Part shown: piece by piece, positions 41,208-50,038 of the stretch | Layout of the letters: each line of letters starts with the position of its first letter | How positions within the stretch are numbered: position 1 is the first letter of the stretch | Assembly (NCBI RefSeq): GCF_001905905.1 | Contig: NZ_LIVT01000007.1 | Location: forward strand, 62,001-126,000 | Origin: Streptomyces sp. CB02366 | Lineage (GTDB): Bacteria; Actinomycetota; Actinomycetes; Streptomycetales; Streptomycetaceae | Length of the DNA: 64,000 bases | Direction of reading: 5' to 3' | Notes under the pieces: generated by a model | The model's input: the letters and a program-made list of their open reading frames with translations, nothing else | The model's database searches: none | Told to the model about the DNA's origin: nothing | Position numbers and translations under genes: made by a program

Positions 41208-42791
41208 GTGAGACGTACCACGGTGCTCGGCTCGGCCGGGGCTCTCGTCGCGGGCACGCTCATAGCGGGGGCGATGGCCGCACCCGCCGCGAGCGCCGAC
41301 GGCCGCCGTCACGGGCGGGGCGACGCGGAGGCGCGCGGGGTCGCGGTCGCGGCGCACCGCGCGGCGCGGACCGGGATCGACTGGAAGGACTGCCCGGCGG
41401 ACTGGGGGCTGGCCGCCCCCATCCAGTGCGGCTGGGTGACCGTGCCGCTCGACTATGCCAAGCCGTACGGCAAGAAGATCAAGCTCGCCGTCGACCGGCA
41501 CGTCAGCACCGGCACGGAGCGCGAACGCCAGGGCGCGCTGCTCTACAACCCGGGCGGCCCCGGCGGCTCGGGCATGCGCTTTCCCACCCGGATCACCAAC
41601 AAGAACCCGCTCTGGACGAAGACCGCGAAGGCCTACGACTTCGTCGGCTTCGACCCGCGCGGCGTCGGCCGCTCGGCCCCGATCTCCTGCGTGGACCCGC
41701 AGGAGTTCGTCAAGGCCCCCAAGGCCGATCCGGTCCCCGACGACGAGGCCGACAAGCGAGCCCAGCGCAAGCTGGCCCGCGAGTACGCCGAGGGGTGCGG
41801 CGAGCGCAGCGGCGCGATGCTGCCGCACATGACCACGCCGAACACGGCACGCGACCTGGACGTCATCCGGGCCGCGCTCGGGGAGGAGAAGCTCAACTTC
41901 CTCGGCGTCTCCTACGGCACCTACCTGGGCGCCGTCTACGGCACGCTCTTCCCGGACCACGTGCGGCGCATGGTCGTCGACAGCGTGGTCGACCCGTCGC
42001 GGAAGAACATCTGGTACCGGGCGAACCTGAACCAGGACATCGCCTTCCAGACGCGCTGGGACGACTGGAAGGCGTGGGTCGCGAAGCACGACGCCGTCTA
42101 CGGCATCGGCGACACCCCGCAGAAGGTCGAGCAGGCGTGGCTGGAGCTGCGGGCCGCCGCCAAGAAGAAGCCCATCGGGGGCGTCGTCGGACCCGCCGAG
42201 CTCATCGGCTTCTTCCAGAGCGCGCCGTACTACGACTCGGCCTGGGCCCCCACGGCCAAGACCTGGAGCGCCTACCGGGCCGGTGACACCCAGGCGTTGA
42301 CCGACGCCGCCGCCCCCGACATGAGCGACATCGCGGGCAACGCCGCCGCCGAGAACGGCAACGCGGTCTACAGCGCCGTCGAGTGCGCCGACGCCCCGTG
42401 GCCCACCGACTGGCGCACCTGGGACCGGGACAACACCCGGCTGCACGAGAAGTACCCGTTCATGACGTGGGCCAACGCCTGGATGAACCTGCCCTGCGCC
42501 ACCTGGCCGTCCAAGCAGCACACCCCGCTGGAGGTGAAGACCCGCAAGGGCCTGCCGCCGGTCCTCATCGTGCAGTCCACCCGCGACGCCGCCACCCCCT
42601 ACGCGGGCGCGGTCGAGCTGCACAAGCGGTTCAAGGGCTCCCGGCTCATCACCGAGAAGGACGCCGGATCCCACGGCGTCACCGGGCTGGTCAACCCCTG
42701 CGTCAACGAGCGGGTGGACGCCTACCTGCTCACCGGGGAGACCGGCCGGCACGACGTGACGTGCACCCCGCACGCCACGCCGAAGCCGTAG
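41208..42791 (+). CDS. tap: Secreted tripeptidyl aminopeptidase (S33 family)
   Basis: A 527-residue exported alpha/beta-hydrolase peptidase. The signal peptide is at about 1-31 (VLGSAGALVAGTLIAGAMAA, PAASA), and a propeptide-like stretch follows. S33 blocks: ALLYNPGGPGGSGMRFPTRI (oxyanion region), FVGFDPRGVGRSAPISC, nucleophile in LGVSYGTYLGAVYG, acid in LIVQSTRDAATPYAGAVEL and His in DAGSHGVTGLVNPC. Cys residues are placed as in the S. lividans Tap enzyme, which removes N-terminal tripeptides outside the cell. GTG 41208 follows GGGGGAGG. It sits directly after the urease operon. Confidence 0.93.
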   Translation: MRRTTVLGSAGALVAGTLIAGAMAAPAASADGRRHGRGDAEARGVAVAAHRAARTGIDWKDCPADWGLAAPIQCGWVTVPLDYAKPYGKKIKLAVDRHVSTGTERERQGALLYNPGGPGGSGMRFPTRITNKNPLWTKTAKAYDFVGFDPRGVGRSAPISCVDPQEFVKAPKADPVPDDEADKRAQRKLAREYAEGCGERSGAMLPHMTTPNTARDLDVIRAALGEEKLNFLGVSYGTYLGAVYGTLFPDHVRRMVVDSVVDPSRKNIWYRANLNQDIAFQTRWDDWKAWVAKHDAVYGIGDTPQKVEQAWLELRAAAKKKPIGGVVGPAELIGFFQSAPYYDSAWAPTAKTWSAYRAGDTQALTDAAAPDMSDIAGNAAAENGNAVYSAVECADAPWPTDWRTWDRDNTRLHEKYPFMTWANAWMNLPCATWPSKQHTPLEVKTRKGLPPVLIVQSTRDAATPYAGAVELHKRFKGSRLITEKDAGSHGVTGLVNPCVNERVDAYLLTGETGRHDVTCTPHATPKP

Positions 42792-42802
42792 ACCCCGCGG
42801 AA

Positions 42803-42847
42803 GGCGCACGACCGGGGGCCGCTCAGCGCCGCCCCCGGTCGTGCGCC
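42803..42847. terminator. Bidirectional terminator between tap and the epimerase gene
   Basis: A perfect 17-bp stem (GGCGCACGACCGGGGGC with its complement) around an 11-base loop. It begins 12 bp after the tap stop. Its second arm includes the last codons of the convergent epimerase gene, so the terminator overlaps that gene's 3' end. Confidence 0.85.
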
Positions 42848-43875
42848 TCCAGCCACGCGTCCTCCGCCGCGTAGTCGAAGAGCCATGCGCCGTAGTTGGC
42901 GAGCATCTTCGGGAACGCCTCCCGCCAGTCGCGCTCCGCCAGCTGTCCGGCAAGCCACTCGACCGTCTCCGGCAGCGACTCCGCGTACCCGGTCACCGGG
43001 CGGTACCCGAGCTGTTCCCCGGCCGCCGTCATGTCGTAGACCACGGGATGGGCACCGCTCCACGGTGTCACCCCGACATGCCCCTCCGGGGGAGGGCCCT
43101 CGATCAGCACCGTCTCCGTCTCCCGCCCCAGCACGTCGTCGATCGCCGACGCGATCTCCGCGACCGCGGGGGCCTGGGGGTCCGCCGCGTTCAGCACCCG
43201 CGATTCCGGCTTCCCGGCTGCCAGCCGGATCAGCTCCGCCGCGTTGGACGCGTGGACCGGGTGGAAGCGGCTCCCGCCGCCGTACGCGAGCACCCGTCGC
43301 CGCCGCCCGTCCAGCAGCCGCTTCACGAAGTACAGCTCGCGCGGGGTACGGCAGTACGGGCCGTGGACCGCGCCCGCCCGCAGCAGCGTCACCGGCAGAG
43401 CGTCGCCGGCCGCCAGCAGCTCCCGCTCCAGCAGGACCTTGCGCGTCCCGTACGTGGTCTCACCCGGCGCCACCGTGGCCTGCGTCTCCGGCAACGGCAC
43501 CGGGAAGCGGGGGAAGCCGTCCGCCTCGTCCTGGGTGTCGAAGCTGCGGCCCCGCCCGTCCTCGTACACCGCGCCGCTGGAGATCACCACGGCGGACCCG
43601 ATCCGGCCGGCCAGCCCCGCCAGCTGCCGGGCGTGCGCCCCGTCGAACGCCACCATGTCGACCAGGACGTCACAGCCCTCGCCCAGCGCCTTCTCCAGCG
43701 CCCCCTCCTCGTCCCGGTCGAGCGCCACCGCGCGCACCCCGGCGTCCCACGTCCCGTCCCGGCCCCCGCCGCGCGAGGCCGCGGTGACCTCCCAGCCGTC
43801 CGCGGCCAGCGCCCGCACCGCGGCCCGCCCGATCTGGCCCGTCGCTCCCAGCACCCATGCGTGTCCTCTGCTCAT
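42823..43875 (-). CDS. NAD-dependent epimerase/dehydratase-family protein
   Basis: A 350-residue extended short-chain dehydrogenase-type protein. The dinucleotide fold starts AWVLGATGQIGRAAVRALAA, followed by CDVLVDMVAFDGAHARQLAG and VVISSGAVYEDGRG. The catalytic YxxxK is in TTYGTRKVLLERELL. The C-terminal part (NAADPQAPAVAEIASAIDDV) is the substrate-side domain. The exact substrate is unknown; nucleotide sugars or a reductive role are both possible. It is convergent with tap. Confidence 0.85.
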   Translation of the reverse strand: MSRGHAWVLGATGQIGRAAVRALAADGWEVTAASRGGGRDGTWDAGVRAVALDRDEEGALEKALGEGCDVLVDMVAFDGAHARQLAGLAGRIGSAVVISSGAVYEDGRGRSFDTQDEADGFPRFPVPLPETQATVAPGETTYGTRKVLLERELLAAGDALPVTLLRAGAVHGPYCRTPRELYFVKRLLDGRRRRVLAYGGGSRFHPVHASNAAELIRLAAGKPESRVLNAADPQAPAVAEIASAIDDVLGRETETVLIEGPPPEGHVGVTPWSGAHPVVYDMTAAGEQLGYRPVTGYAESLPETVEWLAGQLAERDWREAFPKMLANYGAWLFDYAAEDAWLEAHDRGRR

Positions 43876-43940
43876 GGAGGCGACGCTAGGGGGAGGGCGC
43901 CCGCTCGGGCGAGGCCGCTCTGCCGGTGGCGTATCCGCGC

Positions 43941-44657
43941 TCAGCGTCGCAGCTTCGGGAACTTCCTCGGTGGGACGGCGTCCTGCTCGGCCGCCTTCAC
44001 CTTGGCCGCGTACTCGTCCACGTACTCCTGACCGGAGAGTTCGAGGATCGCGTACATGATCTCGTCCGTCACGGCCCGGATCGCGGCCTTCTGGTTCTCC
44101 ATGCCCGCATACCGGGAGAAGTCCAACGGCTCGCCGAACCGGATCGCGACCCGTTTGATCTTCGGCACGACCTGGCCGGGCGGCTGGATCTCGAAGGTGC
44201 CGACCATGGCGCAGGGGACCACCGGCACGCCCGCGGTGATCGCCATCACCGCGACCCCGACCTTGCCCTTGTAGAGCCGTCCGTCGTGCGAGCGGGTGCC
44301 CTCCGGGTAGATCCCCAGCAGCTCACCCCTGCCCAGCACCCCGAGCCCCTCGCGGATGGCCGCCTGCCCCGCGTCCTTCCCGGACCGGTCCACCGGGATC
44401 TGGCCCGCGCTGCGGAAGAAGGCGGCGGTGAGCCGGCCCTTGATCCCGGGGCCCGTGAAGTACTCGGCCTTCGCCAGGAAGGTGATGCGGCGCTTGAGGA
44501 TCGCCGGCATCAGGAAATGGTCGGAGAAGGAGAGGTGGTTGCCCGCGACGATCGCCGCGCCGTCCTCCGGGATGTTCTCCAGACCCTCGATGCGGGGCCG
44601 GAACAGCAGCCGCAGCACAGGCCCCAGAACGACGTGTTTCAGGACGTAATAGAACAC
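43941..44657 (-). CDS. 1-Acyl-sn-glycerol-3-phosphate acyltransferase (PlsC-type)
   Basis: A 238-residue membrane-associated acyltransferase. The catalytic NHxxxxD is in IVAGNHLSFSDHFLMPAIL, the phosphate-binding motif in LLGIYPEGTRSHDGRLYKGK, and VPVVPCAMVGTFEIQ is the third conserved block. It makes phosphatidic acid or acylates a related acceptor. The GTG at 44657 gives VFYYVLKHVVLGPVLRLLFR, the usual Streptomyces N-terminus; a longer open frame to 44798 is not membrane- or family-like. The SD is weak. The C-terminus is basic. Confidence 0.88.
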   Translation of the reverse strand: MFYYVLKHVVLGPVLRLLFRPRIEGLENIPEDGAAIVAGNHLSFSDHFLMPAILKRRITFLAKAEYFTGPGIKGRLTAAFFRSAGQIPVDRSGKDAGQAAIREGLGVLGRGELLGIYPEGTRSHDGRLYKGKVGVAVMAITAGVPVVPCAMVGTFEIQPPGQVVPKIKRVAIRFGEPLDFSRYAGMENQKAAIRAVTDEIMYAILELSGQEYVDEYAAKVKAAEQDAVPPRKFPKLRR

Positions 44658-44706
44658 CTTGAGGGCGCACCTCGCTCTGCCGGGCCGACTCGGGACCGCT
44701 TGCCCA

Positions 44707-44728
44707 CCCCGACACGGCGGTGTCGGGG
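44707..44728 (-). terminator. Hairpin after the small membrane-protein gene
   Basis: CCCCGACA pairs with TGTCGGGG over a 6-base loop. On the minus strand it lies 114 bp past the stop of the 52-residue protein and 50 bp before the acyltransferase start. Confidence 0.45.
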
Positions 44729-44842
44729 GATCACAGCGTAGGCCCCCTGCGCCACCGTGCGACCGGGATGAACCGGTTCTCCGGCTCGTACCCGCCACGG
44801 GGCCCGTCAGGCCTGGCCACCCCGTCCGCGGCGCTCAGCCGC

Positions 44843-45001
44843 TCAGGTGTCCTGGGTGGCCAGCATGCCGAGGGCGCACAGTCCCAGCACCACCCAGCCG
44901 AACCAGAGCCAGCCGCTGCTTCCCAGCGCCACCGTGTACGCGGTCACCGCGACCAGCGTCCCGACGGTCAGGTATCCCATGGTCTTCGTCGATCCGGACA
45001 T
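44843..45001 (-). CDS. 52-residue two-helix membrane protein
   Basis: This short gene encodes MSGSTKTMGYLTVGTLVAVT, AYTVALGSSGWLWFGWVVLG, LCALGMLATQDT. Two hydrophobic helices (about 8-27 and 31-48) are separated by a short Ser/Gly turn. GAGGAG lies about 9 bases before the ATG at 45001. It is 66 bp downstream of the CtaG-type gene on the same strand. I recall a similar tiny protein at this position in other Streptomyces, which would suggest a partner of the cytochrome oxidase assembly protein; the function is unknown. Confidence 0.75.
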   Translation of the reverse strand: MSGSTKTMGYLTVGTLVAVTAYTVALGSSGWLWFGWVVLGLCALGMLATQDT

Positions 45002-45067
45002 GCGCGCACGCTCCTCGTCGGCCGCGCGGCCGTTCCCACCATGGTCGCCCCGGACGCGCCCCGCGCG

Positions 45068-46018
45068 CTACCGGCCGCGCGTCTGCAAAGAAGCGAGATA
45101 GGCGTTGTACGCCTCCAGCTCCTTGTCGCCGTCGCGGTCGGCGGCCCGGTCCGTGCGCCGGGCGACGCGCTGCTCGGAGTTGTACCACTGGTAGACCAGC
45201 GCGATCAGCACCAGCACGGAGGGGATCTCGCTGAACGCCCAGGCGATGCCGCCCGCCCAGTTCTGGTCGCTCAGGGCGTCGATGCCCAGCGAGGCGGGCG
45301 GGTTCCGGTACGTCTCCACCATCGGCGTCGACGCCATCATCAGCGCGATCCCGAAGAACGCGTGGAACGGCATCCCGGCGAACAGCTCCAGCATCCGCAT
45401 CAGGTAGCCGGGGCGGTGCGGTCCCGGGTCCACGCCCATGATCGGCCAGAAGAAGACCAGGCCGACCGCGAGGAAGTGCACCATCATCCCGAGGTGGCCC
45501 GGCTTGGAGCCCATCAGGAAGTCGAAGATCGGGGTGAAGTACAGCGCGTACAGGCTCGCGATGAACAGCGGGATCGTGAACACCGGATGCGTGATGATCT
45601 TCATGTACCGGCTGTGCAGCAGCTTCAGCAGCAGCTCGCGCGGCCCGGTCCGCCCCCGGTCGGCGGGCGGCAGCGCGCGCAGCGCCAGCGTCACCGGGGC
45701 GCCCAGCAGCAGCAGGATCGGCGACAGCATGCTGATCACCATGTGCTGCACCATGTGCACGCTGAACATGACCATGCCGTAGTCGTTGAGCTTGGTGCAC
45801 ATCACCAGCGCGATGCTCAGCACGCCCACGGCGAAGAACACGATCCGGTTCACCGGCCAGCCGTCCCCGCGCCGACGCAGCCGCACCACGCCGTACCCGT
45901 ACAGGGCGAGCGCCAGGACGCAGCCGGTCAGGAAGAACGGCTCCACGGAGAGCTCCAGCCCCCGTCCCAGCGTGAACGGCGGCAGATCCATGTTCATGCC
46001 GTGCCCGCTGTGATCCAT
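45068..46018 (-). CDS. CtaG-type cytochrome c oxidase assembly protein
   Basis: A 316-residue polytopic membrane protein of the caa3_CtaG family with about seven hydrophobic segments (FFLTGCVLALALYGYGVV; RIVFFAVGVLSIALVMCTKL; VFTIPLFIASLYALYFTPIF; PSVLVLIALVYQWY). The N-terminus is Met/His-rich (MDHSGHGMNMD) and Met/His pairs occur in MVMFSVHMVQHMVISML, consistent with copper handling for oxidase CuB/CuA assembly. In the family the role is delivery or stabilisation of copper in oxidases. No oxidase subunit gene is next to it. Confidence 0.9.
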   Translation of the reverse strand: MDHSGHGMNMDLPPFTLGRGLELSVEPFFLTGCVLALALYGYGVVRLRRRGDGWPVNRIVFFAVGVLSIALVMCTKLNDYGMVMFSVHMVQHMVISMLSPILLLLGAPVTLALRALPPADRGRTGPRELLLKLLHSRYMKIITHPVFTIPLFIASLYALYFTPIFDFLMGSKPGHLGMMVHFLAVGLVFFWPIMGVDPGPHRPGYLMRMLELFAGMPFHAFFGIALMMASTPMVETYRNPPASLGIDALSDQNWAGGIAWAFSEIPSVLVLIALVYQWYNSEQRVARRTDRAADRDGDKELEAYNAYLASLQTRGR

Positions 46019-46075
46019 CAGTTCGCTCCCGATGGGGACGTGTCCCCGTTTCGTGCCGGTTGTCCGGTCCAGAGT

Positions 46076-46115
46076 AGAACTGCCCCCGGCCGCGGTCGCG
46101 GCCGGGGGCAGTTCT
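46076..46115 (-). terminator. Terminator of pfkA
   Basis: A near-continuous dyad with 19-base arms (AGAACTGCCCCCGGCCGCG and complement), 14 bp after the pfkA stop on the minus strand and 57 bp before the CtaG-type start. Confidence 0.85.
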
Positions 46116-46129
46116 GGAACGACGTGTCC

Positions 46130-47155
46130 CTAGAGCACGCACTCCGCCTCGGCGTACCGCTCGGCCGGGACCGTCTTCAGCGTCTCGACCGCCTCCGCCA
46201 GCGGGACCATCACGATGTCGGTGCCGCGCAGCGCGGTCAGCATCCCGAATTCGCTCCGGTGCGCCGCCTCCACCGCGTGCCAGCCGAACCGGGTCGCCAG
46301 GACCCGGTCGTACGCGGTCGGCGTGCCGCCGCGCTGGACGTGGCCGAGTATGACCGGCCGGGCCTCCTTGCCGAGCCGCTGCTCCAGCTCACCGGAGAGC
46401 TGGGTCGCCACGCCGGCGAACCGCTCGTGGCCGTAGACGTCCTTGACGCCCTGCTCGAACTGCATGGAGCCTTCGCGGGGCTTGGCGCCCTCGGCGACCA
46501 CCACGATGGCGAACTTCTTGCCCGCCGAGAAGCGCTTGCCGACCAGCTCGGTCAGCTCGTCGATGTCGAAGGGGCGCTCGGGCACCACGATGGCGTGGGC
46601 CCCGGCGGCCATCCCGGAGTGCAGCGCGATCCAACCGGTGTGACGGCCCATGACCTCGACGATCAGCACCCGCTGGTGCGATTCGGCGGTGGTCTTCAGA
46701 CGGTCCAGCGCCTCGGTGGCGACGCCGACGGCGGTGTCGAAGCCGAAGGTGACGTCGGTGGAGGCGATGTCGTTGTCGATGGTCTTGGGAACCCCGACGA
46801 TCGGGAGCCCGGCCTCGGACAGGAGGTGGGCCGCCTTGAGGGTGCCCTCGCCGCCGATCGGGATGACGGCGTCGAGACCGAGGTCCGCGACATGGCCCCG
46901 GGCGCGCTCGACCCCGTCGCGCAGATGCGCGGGCTGCACCCGGGAGGAGCCGAGGATCGTGCCGCCGCGGGCCAGGATGCCGCCCACCGCGTCGAGGTCG
47001 AGCTTGCGGTAGTCGCACTCCAGCAGGCCCTTCCAGCCGTCGTGGAATCCGATGACCTCGTCGCCGTGGTCCACCACCGCGCGATGGACCACGGAACGGA
47101 TGACGGCGTTGAGGCCGGGGCAGTCGCCGCCGGAGGTGAGTACACCAATGCGCAT
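46130..47155 (-). CDS. pfkA: 6-Phosphofructokinase
   Basis: A 341-residue PFK. Blocks: MRIGVLTSGGDCPGLNAVIR (nucleotide), VIPIGGEGTLKAAHLLSE, GVPKTIDNDIASTDVTFGFD (catalytic Asp in TIDND), VEVMGRHTGWIALHSG and VILGHVQRGGTPTAYDRVLA. The diagnostic donor positions are Gly in GGEGT and Lys in PKTIDND. PPi-dependent enzymes have Asp-Lys and classical bacterial ATP enzymes Gly-Gly. The Gly-Lys combination is the actinobacterial type, ATP-dependent in S. coelicolor as I recall. ATG 47155 starts at MRIGVLTS; upstream in-frame starts would add an unrelated leader. Confidence 0.96.
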   Translation of the reverse strand: MRIGVLTSGGDCPGLNAVIRSVVHRAVVDHGDEVIGFHDGWKGLLECDYRKLDLDAVGGILARGGTILGSSRVQPAHLRDGVERARGHVADLGLDAVIPIGGEGTLKAAHLLSEAGLPIVGVPKTIDNDIASTDVTFGFDTAVGVATEALDRLKTTAESHQRVLIVEVMGRHTGWIALHSGMAAGAHAIVVPERPFDIDELTELVGKRFSAGKKFAIVVVAEGAKPREGSMQFEQGVKDVYGHERFAGVATQLSGELEQRLGKEARPVILGHVQRGGTPTAYDRVLATRFGWHAVEAAHRSEFGMLTALRGTDIVMVPLAEAVETLKTVPAERYAEAECVL

Positions 47156-47271
47156 GGCCCGAGAACCTTTGCAACGTTTAGTCGACGACCGGACCACGTC
47201 GTCCGGTTGGATCCCCGCCACCCTACCGGCGCAGGATGACGGGACCGAACCGGCCGTCCGCCTGCTGGACT

Positions 47272-47287
47272 CCGCTCGATCGAGCGG
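47272..47287. repeat. 16-bp perfect palindrome downstream of gatD
   Basis: CCGCTCGATCGAGCGG lies 47 bp past the gatD stop and 117 bp before the pfkA start. It could be a terminator half or a regulatory dyad. Confidence 0.4.
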
Positions 47288-47333
47288 GGAACACCTCAGG
47301 CGGACACCGCTCAGGCGAGCGGAAAACGCCTCA

Positions 47334-48062
47334 TCAGGCGGGCTGTGTGGCAGCCGCGATCCGCTCCGCGCGCAGTGCCTCGTACCAGCGGTCGTCGGTG
47401 GGCGGCAGCGCGTTCACGTCGAGGGCCAGCTTCAGCAGCAGGTCCGCGATCTGCGGGTTGCGCGCCAGCACCGGACCGTGCATGTACGTCCCGAAGACCG
47501 TGTCGTTGTACGCGCCCTCCGTACCGTCCCCGGTGCCGTTGCCCCGGCCGAACCGCACCCGGGCGAACGGCCGCGCCGTCGGCCCCAGGTGGGTGACGCC
47601 CTGGTGGTTCTCGAACCCGGTCAGCGGCTCCAGCCCGAGGTGGGGGTCGATGTCCGCCAGGACGTCGCCGACGCACCGCGCGCCCTCGCCGCGGGTGGAG
47701 ACCACGTCGAGCAGACCGAGGCCCTGCTCGCGCTCACCGAGGTCGTTGATGAACTCGTGGCCCAGGATCTGGTAACCCGCGCAGACCGAGAAGATGATCG
47801 CGCCGTTGGAGGCGGCCCGGCTGAGCCCGCCGTCCCGGCGGAGCCGCTCGGCCGCGAGGCGCTGGGGCCGGTCCTCGCCGCCGCCGATCAGGTAGATGTC
47901 GCCGGACGTCGGCACCGGCTGGTCGCTGCGCACGTCCACGCGCTGCACGTCCAGACCGCGCTGCCGGGCCCGCCGCTCCACGACCAGCGCGTTGCCCTGG
48001 TCGCCGTAGGTGCTGAGCAGGTCGGGGTAGACCCAGACCAGACGCAGACCGTTGTTGCTCAT
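47334..48062 (-). CDS. gatD: Lipid II isoglutaminyl synthase, glutaminase subunit GatD
   Basis: A 242-residue class I glutamine amidotransferase of the CobB/CobQ type. The nucleophile Cys is in IIFSVCAGYQILGHEF at about 95-110, and the histidine in FGTYMHGPVLARNPQIADL. The N-terminal GLRLVWVYPDLLSTYGDQGN matches GatD. With MurT it amidates D-Glu of the lipid II stem peptide to D-isoglutamine, using ammonia from glutamine. The ATG at 48062 lies 34 bp after the murT stop. Confidence 0.95.
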   Translation of the reverse strand: MSNNGLRLVWVYPDLLSTYGDQGNALVVERRARQRGLDVQRVDVRSDQPVPTSGDIYLIGGGEDRPQRLAAERLRRDGGLSRAASNGAIIFSVCAGYQILGHEFINDLGEREQGLGLLDVVSTRGEGARCVGDVLADIDPHLGLEPLTGFENHQGVTHLGPTARPFARVRFGRGNGTGDGTEGAYNDTVFGTYMHGPVLARNPQIADLLLKLALDVNALPPTDDRWYEALRAERIAAATQPA

Positions 48063-48096
48063 GCTTCGTCCTCTCCGGAGGTGGCCGGGGCCGGGG

Positions 48097-49335
48097 TCAG
48101 TTGCCGACACGACGGCGCAGATCCTGGAAGGCGGTGTAGTTGGCGATGACCTCGATGCGGCCGGGCGGGGCGTACTGCACGGCCTCGTCGAGCGTCTCGC
48201 AGACCCGGAAGTCGAGACCGGCCACTTCGAGGCGGACCGCGAGGTCCAGCTTCCGGTCGCCGAGCACGAAGATCGGGTGGCCCGCCAGCTGGGTGTAGTC
48301 CACGTCCCACAGCCAGGAGGTGTCGGTGCCGTCCGCGCCGCGGGCGTTGACCGAGAGGATCACCGGCGTGGGCGGCGGGTCGATCAGGGAGAACGTCTCC
48401 AGCCAGCCGGCCGGGTTCTTCGCCAGCAGCAGGCGCAGCTCGCGGTTCTGGAAGGTGACCACGTCGTAGCGCCCGGCCACCGCCTGCACCTGGTACATGC
48501 GCTCCAGGGCGACCTGCGGGGGCACTCCGAAGACGGCGGCCACGGCGGCCGACGTCGCGGCGTTCGCCTTGTTCGCCCGGCCCGGCAACTGGAGGTGGAT
48601 CGGCCATGCCGAACCGTGCGGGTCCAGGACGTAGTCGCCGTTCAGCGCCCAGCTCGGGGCGGGGCGGCGGAAGCCGCACTGCCCGCAGAACCAGTCGTCG
48701 CCCGGACGCTGCATCACACCGCCGCAGGACGGGCAGGACCAGGCGTCGTCCTTCCACGCCTGACCGGCCGCCACCCACACCACGTTGGACGAGGAGGAAG
48801 CCGCCCAGACGACCAGCGGGTCGTCCGCGTTGGCGATGACCACGGCCTTCGAGCCGGACAGGCCCTCGCGCCAGTGCTCGGCCATCATCCGGGTCTCCGC
48901 CGCGCGGTCCAGCTGGTCGCGCGAGAGGTTGAGCAGGGCGATCGCCTTGGGCGTGGTGTCGCGGGCGACGCCGGCCAGGTACTTCTCGTCGACCTCGATC
49001 ACGCCGAACTTCGCGTCCGAGCCGCCGGCCAGCGCCGAGGTGATGCCCGCGGGCATGTTCGCGCCGAGCGCGTTCGACACGACGGGCCCGGCGGCCCGCA
49101 GCGCCTCGGCGATCAGCCGGGTGGTGGTCGTCTTGCCGTTCGTCGCCGACACGAGGATCACGTCCAGGTGCTGCGCCAGCCGCCCCAGCAGGTCGGGGTC
49201 GAGCTTGAGCGCCACCCGGCCGCCGATCACCGATCCGCTGCCCCGCCCCGCGGCGCGTGACACCGCCGCCGCGGCCTTGCCCGCCGTCACGGCCAGTTTG
49301 GCCCGCGGCGACAACGGCTCCGTGTTGCCTGCCAT
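48097..49335 (-). CDS. murT: Lipid II isoglutaminyl synthase, Mur-ligase-like subunit MurT
   Basis: A 412-residue Mur-ligase relative. The ATP P-loop is VILVSATNGKTTTTRLIAEA at about 59-78, followed by the family block VSNALGANMPAGITSAL and IEVDEKYLAGVAR. A four-Cys zinc ribbon is inserted in the middle domain (SCPSCGGVMQRPGDDWFCGQ, then CGF), the MurT hallmark, and the C-terminal DUF1727 domain ends AVQYAPPGRIEVIANYTAFQ. It activates the D-Glu carboxylate of lipid II. ATG 49335 begins MAGNTEPLSPR. It diverges from def with 114 bp between starts. Confidence 0.96.
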   Translation of the reverse strand: MAGNTEPLSPRAKLAVTAGKAAAAVSRAAGRGSGSVIGGRVALKLDPDLLGRLAQHLDVILVSATNGKTTTTRLIAEALRAAGPVVSNALGANMPAGITSALAGGSDAKFGVIEVDEKYLAGVARDTTPKAIALLNLSRDQLDRAAETRMMAEHWREGLSGSKAVVIANADDPLVVWAASSSSNVVWVAAGQAWKDDAWSCPSCGGVMQRPGDDWFCGQCGFRRPAPSWALNGDYVLDPHGSAWPIHLQLPGRANKANAATSAAVAAVFGVPPQVALERMYQVQAVAGRYDVVTFQNRELRLLLAKNPAGWLETFSLIDPPPTPVILSVNARGADGTDTSWLWDVDYTQLAGHPIFVLGDRKLDLAVRLEVAGLDFRVCETLDEAVQYAPPGRIEVIANYTAFQDLRRRVGN

Positions 49336-49449
49336 CGTCCTAGATCCTCCTTGCATCGGTCCGCGCCCAGCCTATCGATGTCCCGCGCCACGGCCGCACC
49401 GCGGCACCGGGGGAACGCCCCGGTCCCGGCGGAACGTACGCTTGCCGCC

Positions 49450-49995
49450 ATGCGAAACCGCCCGATCCCCGGCAGTTCCGGACTCGTCCGTGAGATGAGT
49501 CTGTTCGGCGACCCGTTGCTCCATCGCGCCTGCGAGGACGTCACGGACTTCGGCCCGTCGCTGGCCCGGCTGGTCGAGGACATGTTCGCCACGATGTACG
49601 CCGCACGGGGTGTCGGGCTCGCCGCCAACCAGATCGGCGTCCCGCTCAAGGTGTTCGTCTACGACTGTCCGGACGACGACGATGTCCGCCATCTGGGACA
49701 CGTCGTCAATCCCGAACTGGTCGAGGCGGACGGACTCACCGTACGCGGACCGGAGGGCTGTCTGTCACTTCCGGGCCTGGAAGCGGGCACGGAACGCTTC
49801 GACCACGCGGTCGTCGAGGGTCTGACGATGACCGGCGAGCCGGTCCGGATCGCCGGGACGGGGTGGTTCGCCCGGTGCCTCCAGCACGAGTGCGACCACC
49901 TGGCGGGCGCCGTCTACACCGACCGGCTGACCGGGCTGCGGCGCTCCAGGGCGCTGCGGGCGGTGCGCCGGGCCCCCTGGGCGCAAAGCGGCTGA
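49450..49995 (+). CDS. def: Peptide deformylase
   Basis: A 181-residue deformylase with all three metal motifs: GVGLAANQIGVPLKVFVYD (motif 1), RGPEGCLSLPGLEAG (EGCLS) and CLQHECDHLAGAVYTDRL (HExxH). It removes the N-formyl group from new proteins. Streptomyces usually has several copies; this one is unlinked to fmt. The ATG at 49450 (MRNRPIPGSS) is the first start consistent with family length. Confidence 0.93.
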   Translation: MRNRPIPGSSGLVREMSLFGDPLLHRACEDVTDFGPSLARLVEDMFATMYAARGVGLAANQIGVPLKVFVYDCPDDDDVRHLGHVVNPELVEADGLTVRGPEGCLSLPGLEAGTERFDHAVVEGLTMTGEPVRIAGTGWFARCLQHECDHLAGAVYTDRLTGLRRSRALRAVRRAPWAQSG

Positions 49996-50038
49996 GTCCC
50001 GGTCCGGGCGGCGGGGGCCGTCCGCACCTCCGCTCCGC

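Noticed and set aside
47219..47333. tRNA or small RNA in the pfkA-gatD gap
   Set aside because: Only a 16-bp palindrome is present; no cloverleaf elements or CCA-type end.
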